Part shown: positions 11,695-23,014 of the stretch, piece by piece
How the letters are laid out: every line of letters starts with the position of its first letter
Numbering within the stretch: position 1 is the stretch's first letter
Source: Tricholoma matsutake
Taxonomy: Eukaryota; Basidiomycota; Agaricomycetes; Agaricales; Tricholomataceae
Direction: 5' to 3'
DNA: 64,000 bases
Assembly (NCBI GenBank): GCA_026075535.2
Contig: AP026540.1
Span: 558,001-622,000, forward strand
Position numbers and translations under genes: made by a program
The notes under the pieces: model-generated
What the model saw: the letters and a program-made list of their open reading frames with translations, nothing else
Told to the model about the DNA's origin: nothing
Database searches by the model: none

Positions 11695-12960
11695 AAACTG
11701 TAAGTCTGGTCCCTGCCCCTGTCATCCTCATCCCCTTTGCCTGTCGTGTCTTTGTCCCTGTCCCTGTCCCTGGGGGGCCTTGTGGTTTTACCCTGGAAGC
11801 ACCCATGATCCACCCTACAAGCAGTGGCTCATAGGGCTGGGGGCAGGTGCTTGGTCACTCCTTGGCCTTGGGGTGCTGGTGTGTAGTCACACACCCTGCT
11901 ATCCACCCTGTGAGCAGGGGCTTGCAGGGCTGGAGGAGGGTGCTGGGTTGTCCTTTTTGGGTTTTCAGCTGTGTGGCATTGTTGTGTGGCCATTGGTGGC
12001 CATAGGTGGCCATGGATGTGTTGTCTTGTTCTTATAACATAGTTCGACCTAAAAAAACAAAATGAAAATATTAGTTAGTTAAAAAAATACCAAAGAAAAG
12101 TAAAAAAAAATATTACTAAGGGTCGTTTGGGCCTGATGTGGCTCATTTACAGCCATTTGTGGCTGTTTGCGGCATTATCTGACATGGGAGTGGGCATTGG
12201 AGTGGGGCTGGTGGGTGTTGATGGAGTGGTAGTGGTGGTGATAAGAGGGAGAGGGAGGGAGATGTGTGTGATGGTTGATCCATTGATCAACACTGATTGT
12301 TGATGCATCTTGAGAGTCACATGAGACAATTAGACCATGTGCCTGCTGCATGTCTCATGTGGGAATAGTTACCACACCTGCTATAAGTCTTTGTGGTGTA
12401 GCAGTTTATTGTGGCTCACGTTCCCATGTTCCTGTTGTTAGCAATTTGTAAGAGTGCCTCTTACATCATCACAACATTATCACATGGAACTCAGTTATCA
12501 CATGCTATTCCATTAGTATATAGTCTATACTCGAGTACTTGTGTACTGTATCTTAGTTTCCTCCCCCGAGAAATACTAAGTTCCTTACATGTTCCTGTCC
12601 CTTTGAGTCTCAAGTGTCGGAAGTTCTGGCTTCCTTCCACATTTGGCTTGGGGTTCAAGTCCCCTCTGTGTCAACTTTTGCCACACTGTAAAATGGAACA
12701 CAGACAGTCCATTCAAGTCCATACAGACTTCAACTGAGTCATAGTCCACGCTGCAAGATTTGCTTGGACTAGAACACTCAGAATCCATGTGGATTCCAAG
12801 CAAATAGCATGGATTCCATACAGACTGACTAGGATTCTGGGTGGAATCTGACCTTATGTTGTGCTAGTAAAATCAATCATTTGGTAGGTCACTATTCCAT
12901 TGGACTGACTTGGGTTCCCCATGGAATCCACATGGAATCCATGGGGGACAGTAAAGACCT
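11695..12960 (+). mobile_element. Composite element 2 (right half)
   Basis: The right end reads ATGGGGGACAGTAAAGACCT at 12960. Palindromes lie at about 11812-11845 and 11901-11930 and a half hairpin (GGTCGTTTGGGCC) near 12121. The type-b tRNA-like module is split: A-box-like TGGTGTAGCAG near 12391 and B box GGTTCAAGTCC near 12652, with about 190 extra bases between. The left (type-a) end is missing. Confidence 0.6.
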
Positions 12961-13640
12961 CATTTGATGGAACTTGCAATTCCACCATAACCCAAGTTGT
13001 GAAACTCCTGGTCACTTTCCTGTCTGGTGAAGTGTTTAATCTGACATTTTATGTAACCTTGCTGGACTCTTCCTGTTCCACAGTTCTTGGTCATAACTGG
13101 CTGAAGCAATACAATCCATTGATTGACTGGTCTTCAGGCAAAATAACTTTCTGCTCTGCAGTTCATTGAGGTCCTGCCCCCTCAATGTCCTGTGACTCTT
13201 CTATTTTGACTGAGTCACCTCCTCCTCTGAGCCTTCCAGTGGATACCTGAACAAATTCTAATACCTCTGAACCCTTGAAACTCATTCCACCTGAAATCTC
13301 TTTTATCAATGCTGCCACCTACATGCATGCAAGCAAACTTCCTGGGGCTGTTCCCTTTCAGATGACATTCTCCCCAGAAGGAGTGGCAGCTGAATCTTCC
13401 ACCACATCTGGAGACCTGCCAGACCTTTCAGATATTCCAGGGGAGTATCATGATTTGCAGATGACTTCAGCAAACAGAAAGCTGACACCCTTCCTCCACA
13501 CTGTTTGTATGACCTTAAGATTGAGACAGAGGACAATGCTCCCCCACCACCCGCTTGGGACCTGATACCTTCCAACTCTGTGCTCACAGCTGCACTCTCA
13601 AGGCTGCTGTCTATTTTACAAATTTGACTCTGGATTCCTG
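12957..13640 (+). pseudogene. Ty3/gypsy protease to RT-start fragment
   Basis: Starts inside a retropepsin domain with [17 protein letters not shown], then [19 protein letters not shown] and [11 protein letters not shown], the strand order of fungal gypsy proteases. It continues through a spacer into ISFINAATYMHASKL and DIPGEYHDL, the normal lead-in to reverse transcriptase. The active-site part upstream and the RT core downstream are missing and frames shift after about 13450. The fragment is bounded on both sides by type-b ends of composite elements, so the insertions or later recombination cut it out of a larger element. Confidence 0.75.
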
Positions 13641-13896
13641 TGCAGCTCCCACTACATAATTTATCTATGCAGTTGAGACACTGCTGCATCTTCTGAACAA
13701 TTCTGCTTCTCTTTTGTACCCCATTATTTAAGTTTAGTTAGTTTCTACTTGTATTCCTCAGTTCGTATATTGACATAGACTTGATAAAGACAATCAATCT
13801 TGTTCTCCTCCTACCTCTGTCCTTCTGAGAGTCTGAACTTCTTCCAACTCTACCTCTAGTACTCACCCTCAAGTTCTGGTTCCATCCAAACTTACA
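13641..13896. other. Decayed gypsy or spacer sequence
   Basis: Pyrimidine-rich, no readable domain. It may be more of the gypsy element in decayed form. Confidence 0.3.
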
Positions 13897-14300
13897 AGGT
13901 CTTTACTGTGCCCCATGTATTCCAAGCCAGTCCGTGTGGAATTTGGTGGACTCCGCATGGACTAGCTCGGACTCTGCATGGACTGGCATTCATTCATTTG
14001 GCTCAAATGTCCTGTATAGCAGTTGCTTGGACTCCGCATGGACTTTCGTGGAGTCTGAGCTGTTTTTGCACCTTTACTTGGAGTGCGCATGGACTTTGTC
14101 TGAGCAACATCAATTTACTCAGACTTGGACAGATACATGTCTGAGTTGTCCGAGTTGAGTCTGTGGATGCATAGCAGAGGCTATGGAAAAATTATGTAGT
14201 AAAGGGGAATCGAACTACAAGCCTTATCACCAAGCATAAATAGCAGCAATTAACCACTACACCACAGAGCCATTGTCAAACAAGCAAACAATTGCATTAT
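13897..14300 (-). mobile_element. Composite element 3 (type-b end only)
   Basis: Starts AGGTCTTTACTGTGCCCC, followed by subterminal repeats of GGACTCCGCATGGACT type and a type-b tRNA-like module on the minus strand (14200-14274). The body beyond about 14300 merges with the CxC5 gene copy K, so the other end is lost. Confidence 0.65.
14200..14274 (-). repeat. tRNA-like module, type b
   Basis: Minus-strand A box TGGTGTAGTGG (plus 14254-14264) and B box AGTTCGATTCC (plus 14205-14215), one of the best B boxes in the window. It points outward toward the element end at 13897. Confidence 0.7.
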
Positions 14301-14401
14301 GTCACCATAGAACTGTGAGAACGTATAGCCATGATCAACATCAACCTCAGCTGCAACCACATCGCCATGACATCGACCCAACCCCAATGCCTCAAGATCA
14401 A

Positions 14402-17400
14402 ATGATTAACATGTTCAATACTTGCTCGACCGTCCCCACCACCCATAGCAGCCACAAACGGGACAATCCGTGCAGCCGCAAACACACCACGTCATCGGCT
14501 GATGTGGGGGCTGCAAAAAAAAAAAAGATTGCCAGTAGTGATGATGAAACAGATGTGCCAAAGGGGAGGAAAGGGAAGAAGAAAGGGGAGGAGAAGAGGA
14601 AAAGCAGAGGAAAGGAGGAGAAGGAGAAGGGAGGACAGGGGAAGAGGGGTACAAAGGTGAGGTAAGCTGCCCGCTCCATCTCCAGCCTCTCCCCTTACCC
14701 TTTCCCCCCCTTTTTTCACAGGAAAACTTTGATGATGCAAGCACAGGGGGATGCGGCTGCCACTCTCCCATCTCATGTCACCATGTATGTTTTCTCTTTT
14801 TTTTTCATCTTTTTTTGTTGTTTTACTCACTTCTTTTCTATCCGTCTCATGCAACCAGGTATGTTTTATCTTTTTTTCTTCTTTTTTTTCTTGTTTTATT
14901 CATTTCTTTTCTATCTGTCTCGCGTCACTAGGTATGTTTCTCTTTTTTTTTCTTCTTTTTTTTTCTTGTTTTATTCACTTCTTTTCTATATTACTAGGAG
15001 TGCTGCTGTGCTAGTGGCAAGCAGCATCACTATAGCTCCCCCTGAGCATACCAAGGCGACATCCTCCACCCCCACAGCTCCAATCTCTCTCCTGAAGCCG
15101 ACCCATCTCCGCTGTGCCGACATGGCAATGGTGGCCTCAGCATCCAGCAAAAACACGGCCAGGAAATCCATGGAGGAGACTGACAGCTCCCAAAGCGACA
15201 GCGATGACAACTCCCCAAAGCGACAGTGATGACAGCTCCCAAAGTGACAGGGACAAGAGCAGCGAGGGCAACATGAAGAGAAACCAGGACCAGGACGACA
15301 GCCATAGCAGCAGCGATGACAGCACCTCGGGGACTGGCAACGGCGGGAGTGACGACAGCAAGGACGAGGACGAGGACAACGATAACAACGATGGTGAGAA
15401 CAGGGACGAGGAGAAGGATGGCAAGGACAAGGGCAACGATGGCAAGGGTGAGGACAACAACAACGAGGGTGAGGACAACAATGAGGGCGAGGGTGAGGGC
15501 ACAGGCAACAACAACGATGTTACCAGGGCCCCAAATGCTGCAACAGCAGCGACCTCTACAAACGAAGACACCAACAACCATGGCCCCACCTTCGCCACCG
15601 CCTCTACCACCATGGCAGCAACCTCTACCATCGCGGTGGTGGCCTCTACAAATAAGGACACTAACGATGGCAGCCCCACCCTCCCTGCCACGCCTACTGC
15701 CATTCCCACTACCCCCACCGTTAACGAGGGGATTGAACCTACCACTACTGATAACAAAACTGCCACCACCACCCTTCCAGGAAACCAAGGTGCACCAACT
15801 GCTGTGACTGCCCCTGATGCTCACACCGACATCGTCATGGCCAGTCCACCTGGCACCCCCTCACGCCATGAACTTCAGGGTGCCTCTCACACAACAGGGG
15901 GAATTCTATGTGGGCGTGCCCAAGGTAATGTGTACAACATTGCTGATTGTATCAAATATGAGGGGGATATTTCCCCAACTACAGGTGAATTCTTCTTTAT
16001 TAATATCATCATACCCAAGTATAATAACCTAGAATAATAGGGAAAGTTTTTGTGTTCTGGTCACATGGTAACCCTGATACTTCTGAGCCATACATGACCC
16101 TTAGCCATCATGTAACACCAACCTTGGGGCCAGTTTTGAAGAAACTTGGCATTCAATATTCTCCTGTTTCCAGTAAGTCATTAATTAAAATAAATATTTG
16201 GTGGATAAATTTATTTTGGGATTTTTAGAGAAAAATCAGCGGATTTTTGTCTATGAGGATGATTTTTGAGCTGTTAAAGGACAATACAACACAGCAGTGG
16301 CGGATAATGATAGTGCTGAGTGGAAAGTTATCAATAATCAATTTCATTTGAGGTTACTGATTGTGAGATTTTATTCTTGATTTGAAAATCTTCTTCTCAC
16401 CATTAAATTAGACTGACAATGAACTGATTTCTTCAGCATCTCAGGGTCCTTTGTCTGCATCAACCTCAGAACCCCCTCCATATGTTGGTCATATGGCCCC
16501 CACAGTCGACATGTTCAAGTTGCAGCTTATTCACATCCTTGATATTCCCTCCAACCTGATAGGTACCAGTGATGTGTCACTCAAGATTGCATATCAAAAG
16601 TACAAGGCATTTCTTCTTGCCAGTCATACTGTTAATGACATGGTGGCGAATGGGACTTGGGAAATCAAGTGACCAACGAAAACTGACCTCATTGAAATTT
16701 TGTCTCCAAATCATATTTCCATTCTCACTATCGTCGATATTTCACAAAGGTAGCTGCTTATCCACAGATGGTGGCATGGTTGGAGGGGGAGACTGATGAG
16801 GAAGACATTGGCATTTGGGGGTTCAAGAAGATTTCATATACCTTTACTGATTTGAATACTTGGCTGTTGAATGGTGGGCCCTTGGAGTTTGAGGATGAGG
16901 ATGAGGATGGGAAATTGGTGAAAAAGAAGAAAAAGGGGAAGGGAAAAGCAAAAGAGATGGAAAAAGAGAAAAGAAAGGAAAAGAGGAAGGAAAAGAAGAT
17001 GGAAAAGGAAAAGGAAATGGGAAAGGGGAAGGGGAAGGAAAGGGTGCATAAAAAAAAGAATACCAGCAAAAAGGCCCAGTAAGTAGGGATGATAAACTAA
17101 AATGATCAATAATTATATGATCTCTTTGCAGTACTTGGATAGTATCAACTTGGATTATAAGCCACATCCTGGCTCTGGTTTCCAAAATCCTTGTATTGGC
17201 CATAAATCTTGTACCCTGGCACATCTGGACTTGGGTGGTTTTGTCAGCATTTATTCCTATTGCCTCTGCAATGCCAGCAGGAGAGGATCCTTTCCCAAAT
17301 ATCACATTCAAAGTCTTCAGTCAATTTATCAGCCAACACTTCAGCTCTAAAACATCACTATCAGCAGTGCTTGTCCTATTGTTTTCATTGACTGAAAATC

Positions 17401-17850
17401 CTGAGTTGCTGAATCTCCATGCCCGGCAGCAATACATTCAATGTGAAGGAGAAAATCATGTCATGGCATCAGGTTGGATCAAGGGTCTTGCATGGGCAAT
17501 CAAAGAAAATATGGATAACAATCAGCAAAGGCCTTTGAAGATGAAGGAGGTTGACAAAAACATGGATGCTGAACAAGAAATCACTGCACTCAGCCTCAAG
17601 CTTGATGCAGCTGCAAAACTTTTGAATTTGCATCCATACAATGCACATGGACATCTGCGAAAGAAACTACAACCCATATCCCATAAATTGATCCAGCCAG
17701 TACATGTTCTTTGTCCCAACTCAATGGAATGTGAAACAGCAAATTGCAATTCAAGGGCACTACACCAGGCCATCCGAACATGGGATATTCCTTGAGTCAC
17801 ACTGATCAAGAATTCAGTAATACATGAAAATGTTTTTGTTTTGACTGGTG
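14402..17850 (+). pseudogene. CxC5 cysteine-cluster gene, copy K (3'-truncated)
   Basis: A multi-exon gene paralogous to copy J at 34.8-39.7 kb. Matching parts in order: a Lys/Glu-rich first exon (to about 14656), a short exon (14722-14784), a tripled intron (14785-14997), a long Ser/Asp/Asn/Gly-rich exon (14998 to about 16040), then TLGPVLKKL, a YEDDF block, MVAWLEGE with a Lys/Glu-rich tail (16768-17083), and FSLTENPELLNLHARQQ leading to VHVLCPNSMECETANC. The last is the start of the CxC5 cysteine cluster, a probable zinc-binding module linked to KDZ transposases. Intron positions agree with copy J where both can be read (for example 16184-16230 and 16332-16410). A stop at about 17793 and replacement by LINE sequence at 17850 end it before the catalytic-like half. 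Confidence 0.7.
14785..14997 (+). repeat. Intron triplicated in tandem
   Basis: Three consecutive units, each starting GTATGT and ending AG: 14785-14858, 14859-14931 and 14932-14997. Each has T-rich runs and the phrase TTATTCACTTCTTTTCTAT. Each boundary is both a 3' and a 5' splice site, so one intron or three abutting ones could be removed. Confidence 0.8.
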
Positions 17851-19116
17851 TTTTGACTGGGGACAAAGCCAGAAATGCCCACCTCTTCACCAGAGCAAAC
17901 CTAGAACTAATGCAACCGCTACTAAATATGCTAAGCAGACATAACATGAAGATGGCCCTCCCACCATTCATACCGATGCTACACTCACACAGCATGGGAA
18001 ATCATATGAGGGTCAACAACATATTCTGCAGCGAAGCACTCATAGACACCGTAGTCAAATGCAACACGGACAATGCCTCACAACCAATAAAAATGGATCA
18101 CTACCCAATCGTGATGCAACTGAACATTCATACACCAAAGATAGCACAAAAACCGAGACACAACTTCAGGCTCGCAGACTGGCCAGAACTGGTAACAACT
18201 CTGAAAACTAACCTCGACAACTTACCAACCCAACAGAAATCACTAACATTCGGGATTTCGACAACAAACTGGAAGCTCTAAACACAGTGATCCAAGATGC
18301 CATCAACAAACACGTACAGCTAACGAAACCAAGCCCATACTCCAAAAGATGGTGGTCGACGGAACTAGCGAAGGAGAAAAAGAAAAAGATGCAGCTAGGG
18401 GGAAGATCCAAATACCACCGCGGAAGCCCAGACCACCCAATTCATGAAGAATATTGACAGCAATGCAATGCATACTCAGAGAAGATACAAAATGCCAAAG
18501 TGGATCACTGGATAGAATGGCTGGAAGGCTTAGACGGAACGAGCGTATGGCAAGTGAGTAAGGTAGTGACGTCACCACCCATGGATGCGGGAAGAGTAAG
18601 GATACTGACGCTACAGCTGAAGGACCCAGTCACAAAAAGAGTACGCAGATAAGAGTCCAACAACATGGGAAAAAGAAAACTGTTTTATGAAACATTCTTC
18701 CCACCAGCTAACCCATGGCTAACACCACCACCAGAGAACTACAGATACCCGCCTCCACGGTGGACATTCCAGAACATAACGAACAACCAGATACACCAGG
18801 CCATAAAGAAGTTGAAGCCATTCAAAGCCAGTCAGAGCAGGACCATCCTGAACTTGGTACTCATACATGCCAGAGAAGCTATCGTTCCTCACCTAGGACC
18901 ACTGTACTGCACCACCAACACACTGAACTACTACCCAAAGGTACGGTCGATCACAGACACTCTGATACTAAAGAAACCTGGGAAGCCTGACTACACCACA
19001 CCCACAGCGTGGCGACCCATTGTCCTATCAGATGGCTTAGCACGCCTTCTGAACAGCTGCCAGACAGAAGAAATTGTACATATGTGCGAGAAATTCAACA
19101 TTTTACCAGATTACAG
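17850..19116 (+). pseudogene. LINE retrotransposon fragment: endonuclease end and RT start
   Basis: Reading across frames gives the end of an APE-type endonuclease (FCSEALIDTVVKC, then MDHYPIVMQL, matching the conserved DH-P box), a linker with YSKRWWSTELA, and the start of a non-LTR reverse transcriptase (TFQNITNNQIHQAIKKLKP, LILKKPGKPDYTTP, TAWRPIVLSDGLARLLN). Several frameshifts and stops are present. Such LINEs are common in Agaricomycetes and insert by target-primed reverse transcription. The left boundary falls inside the CxC5 domain of copy K; the right is cut by composite element 4 within the reverse transcriptase. Confidence 0.8.
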
Positions 19117-19434
19117 AGGTCTTTACACTCCCCCCCCGTATTCCTATAGGAATCCGATGATTCCGATGATTCCGATTGGACTCCAATCGGAATCCAACCA
19201 TATTCCAATGTCATTTTCACCAGCCAAATTGACATGAAATGGCACATTTAGTCCTAGTTCAGTCCGATGTAGTCCGATCAGAGTCCGATCAGACTATCAG
19301 AATTTCCTAGGAATTTCCGATCATATAAATCACATAGGACTAGTCCAAAGTTATGCTAAGACATCAGACAACATAGGATTCCAATAAATGAAAGCAGCCT
19401 TGCTTAGTAATATAGTATGAAAAATTAAACACAC

Positions 19435-19512
19435 AGACGAGAATTGAACACCTGACTACAGAAGATTATGTAAGCATAAACCGACACCAATACCATTAGG
19501 CTAAACAGTCAT
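19435..19512 (-). repeat. tRNA-like module, type b
   Basis: Minus-strand A box TAGCCTAATGG (plus 19493-19503) and B box TGTTCAATTCT (plus 19440-19450), facing the left end of element 4. Confidence 0.6.
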
Positions 19513-19786
19513 TACAGGTAAGTGATCATACTACACTACATACCTTCCCGTGGGTGTGATGACAAAGCACATAGCCGTGTCATCACACCTGCCAGCTCAT
19601 CAACTCCCACCACCACCACCAACGATGACAAGCATGGCACCTCCATCCCCCCACCTCAACCACCTCAACCCAGCAACTCCCACCACTCCCACTTCACCCC
19701 CATCTCTAGACGAGCCCCCAAGACCAGAAACGACTGGTTTCGATGCCGAACGATGCCCAAATGACGCAATCGTCGTTTGGGCTGTA

Positions 19787-19852
19787 GTAAGTTTTTTTTT
19801 TCACTCATTTTTTACTTTTGTAAACTAACTAATTCATTTGTTTTGTTTCTAG
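19787..19852 (+). other. Intron-like segment next to hairpin (element 4)
   Basis: GTAAGT donor 10 bases after the hairpin at 19746-19776, an AACTAACTAATT branch-like motif, and a TTTCTAG acceptor; 66 bases long. Confidence 0.55.
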
Positions 19853-20923
19853 GTTCTAATCTACATGAGTAATGATGGACTGACACGAGCCAAACCCACA
19901 CCCAACGATGCCCCTGGCAACTGCCCTCCTCCCCATCAAAATGGGATGTGAGGGTATCAATCATGGTCAGGAGCATGGGGAGCAACACCAGGAGACCCCA
20001 GAAGGGGAATACCTGCCCAGTAAGCACCACCTGACCCCTCCTCTCGAGCCATGTCACTGATGAACTGACAATGCACCCACCCCACACCTATGAGCTGCTG
20101 CTCGTAGGGTGGATCATGAGTGCATGGACCCCCCACGACACCAATGACATCCAGCACCCCCCATCACCGCTGTGAGCAACTGCTCGCGGGGTGTATATGG
20201 GGTGCGAGAACATGGGAACAGCATGGAGGGACGACAATGGCACCAAACAACACGCCTATGAGCAGCTGCCCATAGGGTGGTTCGTGGGTGCAGACGATGA
20301 GGGGGATGAATGACAAGGGTGATGAAATGACAAGGGGAAAGGGAAACGACAAGCAGAAGGGGAGACGATGGCAACACCCGCCCCACGCATGCCTACGAGC
20401 ATCTGCTCATAGGGTGTTTAAGGGGAGGGGGAGGGAGGGAGGGGACGATGGACAAACACCCCCACCAACATACAATGCACCACCCACCACCAGCCTCGCA
20501 AGCAACTGCTCGTGGGGTGGACGGTGGGTGGAATGACAAGGGAGGGGAGACAAGGGAGGGGAGGGAAGCCACGGGGGAGGCGAGGTGAGGGAGGCGAGAC
20601 ACGACGGAGATGAGAGGGAGGGGAAACGATGGGACAGGGCTGACAAGACAGCCAACGCGACGCACCACCACCCCCTCCCCCCCGCAAAACAGGGGGGTGG
20701 GTTTTTTTTTGTAGAATTTAAAATAGTATAATTAAATAGTATAATCAATTCTCCCCCTCGCGTTTGCATGGGGTTTTTTTTTAAAATCTATATTAGTTAT
20801 CTACTCCCTCGCGAAGATGCGAGGGCTCAACAATTTTTTTTCGAGCTCTTGTGAGAGAGGTTAAAAATAAGTGAACTAATCCTAAGTGCTTTAAATGGAC
20901 TTTATATTACATATTTATTAATG

Positions 20924-21009
20924 CTCCTGTGGCTCAACTGGTTTAGCACTTGTTTGGTAAGTGATGTCACTTATATCCCAAGGTCTAGAGTTCAATTCCT
21001 GCTCTGCCC
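20924..21009 (+). repeat. tRNA-like module, type a
   Basis: A box TGGCTCAACTGG (20930-20941) and B box AGTTCAATTCC (20989-20999). CACTT and AAGTG around a seven-base GTTTGGT loop look like an anticodon arm. It faces the right end of element 4. Confidence 0.7.
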
Positions 21010-21459
21010 ATTTATTTTGTAAGCACTTTCATCAAGTTAAGTCTTCCGAAATGGTGTGGTATTCCAACTACTACCTGTTGGAATTGCATAGGACTTTACT
21101 CGGAATTTACTAGGAATTTCTTGGAAATAAAAGTACATGGTCATCAAGATACATTCCAATCGGATTCCTATCAGACTCCTAGGACTATTGTCGGACTAGT
21201 AGGACTCCTATCGGATTCTGATCGGACTCTTATCGGAAAACTCGGACTCCTAGGACTCTGATAGGAATACAGGGGGGAGTGCAAAGTTGTGTGAATTACA
21301 CTATATTATGCCAAATGACGCTACACTTTGATAGCATGAGAATTTTATTTCGCATGCATCAATATGTACACGCATGTACAAGTGCGTCAGTAACAACAAA
21401 GTACAATATATGTAACATGGTATATAAACCCTAAATATATGCCTAGGGGACCCCAGTTG

Positions 21460-21840
21460 TGTCCTCTTAGGTATTCCACCTATGTTTGTGGTGTGAATGG
21501 CCTATCTCAACAAATTCACCTATTAATAACCCCTCACATCAAAACCATCAGTTCCCCAATTATGTGCGCAGATCCCGACCCCTTCTTGTAGAGAGAACCC
21601 ACATGGTCTTAGCTAGCAGATAGTGGGTGTCACCCTAACAATAAAGTAGTGAATGCCATCTAATGAGGACTGAGAACTGGCAGACAGCATGCTTTCATGG
21701 GTACTAAACTGGTTGATCAGTGAATCCAGAAGGTCCAACTGTTCCTCACACCAGCATGAATCTATGAATGCTTTATCCTGGTTCCACACATTGAATACTA
21801 TAGTAAACACAGCATTGTACACACAGCTATTGCTTTGCCA
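21460..21840 (-). pseudogene. Cysteine-protease-like tail of the Helitron protein
   Basis: Immediately after the helicase linker the minus strand reads WQSNSCVYNAVFTIVFNVWN, then LLDSLINQFSTHESML, stopping at 21613. The NSC-Y-A phrase resembles the active-site cysteine of papain-fold deubiquitinase-like enzymes (NSCWLDA type) and is regularly fused behind Pif1 in fungal Helitrons as I know them. The histidine half of such a domain would follow but is not readable. Its function in the element is unknown. Confidence 0.5.
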
Positions 21841-23006
21841 TTAGGTTCCTATAGGTACATCCAATTGGAGGTATTCTGATGGCCCAGGCTCATGGTTGAA
21901 TGTCAGTCTTTTCAAATTTGTCATGGGTGTTGTAGCCATGGATGTATGTGAGGGCTTTCTCTTCTTGACAGTGTGCCCCTGAGGAAAATTTGGGATCATC
22001 AGCTGCAGTTTATCTGCAAAGGATTCAAGAAGAGCCGATGGGGGGTCCTTTGTGGGGGGTGCCTCAAGGGTTGGATTGCTCTTCAGATTTGTGTCTGACT
22101 TTTTGTCCACCACCTGCAAAGACACTTCACGTTCTTCCCACTATAGGAATGGATCTGCCTTACTCCATCTTACTGCATTGTGAGCTGTACATGGAACATA
22201 CCTTGAGCCCCTATATTCCCTGAACAAACCAATCATGGGATTTCTGTGTTTAGCCATTGCGATATTCCTTGGCAGTTTACCATTGAACCTTAGCGTGGTG
22301 ATATCGTCGAGCAGCTTGAGCTCGTGGAATTCTTGCTGAAGGGTGCCTGAAGCCCCCCCTGTTATCTTGCCCATATGGAAGGTGGACAAAATTAATGTAA
22401 ATGCAGCAGTGGTGCCCCTCGACAACACCATATAATATCGTTGATGGGAGTGACTGTAACTTAAATCTACCACATTAGACAGTCTTGTCTTTCCCTGAGA
22501 AGCAAAATCTGTCATGGCAAAGTTGGGTAGACCTTCAACTTGGTTATGTGAGATGGTGAGTTTGGTGTCATCAGGTAATTGACATGAAGTTGATACACAT
22601 GTTTGTGTCAATGGAACAACATTTTCTGGTAGGTTGTCAATTTTCACTGGAGTTGGTGGATTAATTAGTTCAAGAAACAGGGTGTCCAGGACTTCTTTCC
22701 CTCCTGGCAGTGACAGTGATTCCCATGAGTGCACAAATGCCTCCTGGCCCATCATTATACACATCTCCATGGCTGCATTGTGTCTGATCATAATAGGCAT
22801 ACTGACACAAAGTGAAAGCTTTGCAGGGATGAGTTTCATGTTCGTGCAGGATGGCTGCTCCCACAGAACATGTTGTATCTTTTCTGGGATATTACTGTGC
22901 TTTAAATTGCACCTCCTACCTGCAATTTGGCTGCCACACATATCTGACACCACTTCCTCAGATGGTACTGTATCTATGGAGTAGAAATCTGTTAGCTGTT
23001 GACCAG
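21841..23006 (-). pseudogene. Helitron Pif1 helicase, C-terminal half
   Basis: From 23006 down: GQQLTDFYSIDTVPSEE, then HVLWEQPSCTNMKLIPAKLS, a degraded VMIRNNAA block, DLSYSHSHQRYYMVLSRGTT (helicase motif VI, arginine retained) and GLFREYRGSRYVP. After 22141 the frame shifts and continues to 21841 with a Pro/Lys-rich linker (VKKRKPSHTSM). The C-terminal block is better preserved than the Walker motifs upstream. Downstream the protease-like part begins. Confidence 0.8.
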
Positions 23007-23014
23007 TCTGTGCT

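Larger units (their letters stand above)
19117..21286 (+). mobile_element. Composite element 4 (complete)
   Basis: Left end AGGTCTTTACACTCCCCC, right end GGGGGGAGTGCAAAG. Behind them the ends carry matching inverted subterminal blocks of TATTCCTATAGGA and TCGGA type. A type-b tRNA-like module faces left (19435-19512) and type a faces right (20924-21009). Between them lie the hairpin 19746-19776, an intron-like segment 19787-19852, five palindromes (about 20080-20112, 20162-20192, 20248-20281, 20388-20417, 20490-20521) and CCCTCGCG hairpins near 20750-20825. It sits inside the LINE RT reading frame. No target duplication is clear. Confidence 0.8.

Noticed and set aside
15030..15824. Long minus-strand ORF of 264 residues rich in Val/Leu/Ala
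   Set aside because: It is the antisense shadow of the low-complexity Asp/Asn/Gly exon of copy K and has no independent support.
20924..21009. A functional tRNA gene (anticodon arm CACTT-GTTTGGT-AAGTG)
   Set aside because: The A and B boxes are good but the acceptor stem does not pair well and the module is repeated only inside the composite elements. I call it tRNA-like.
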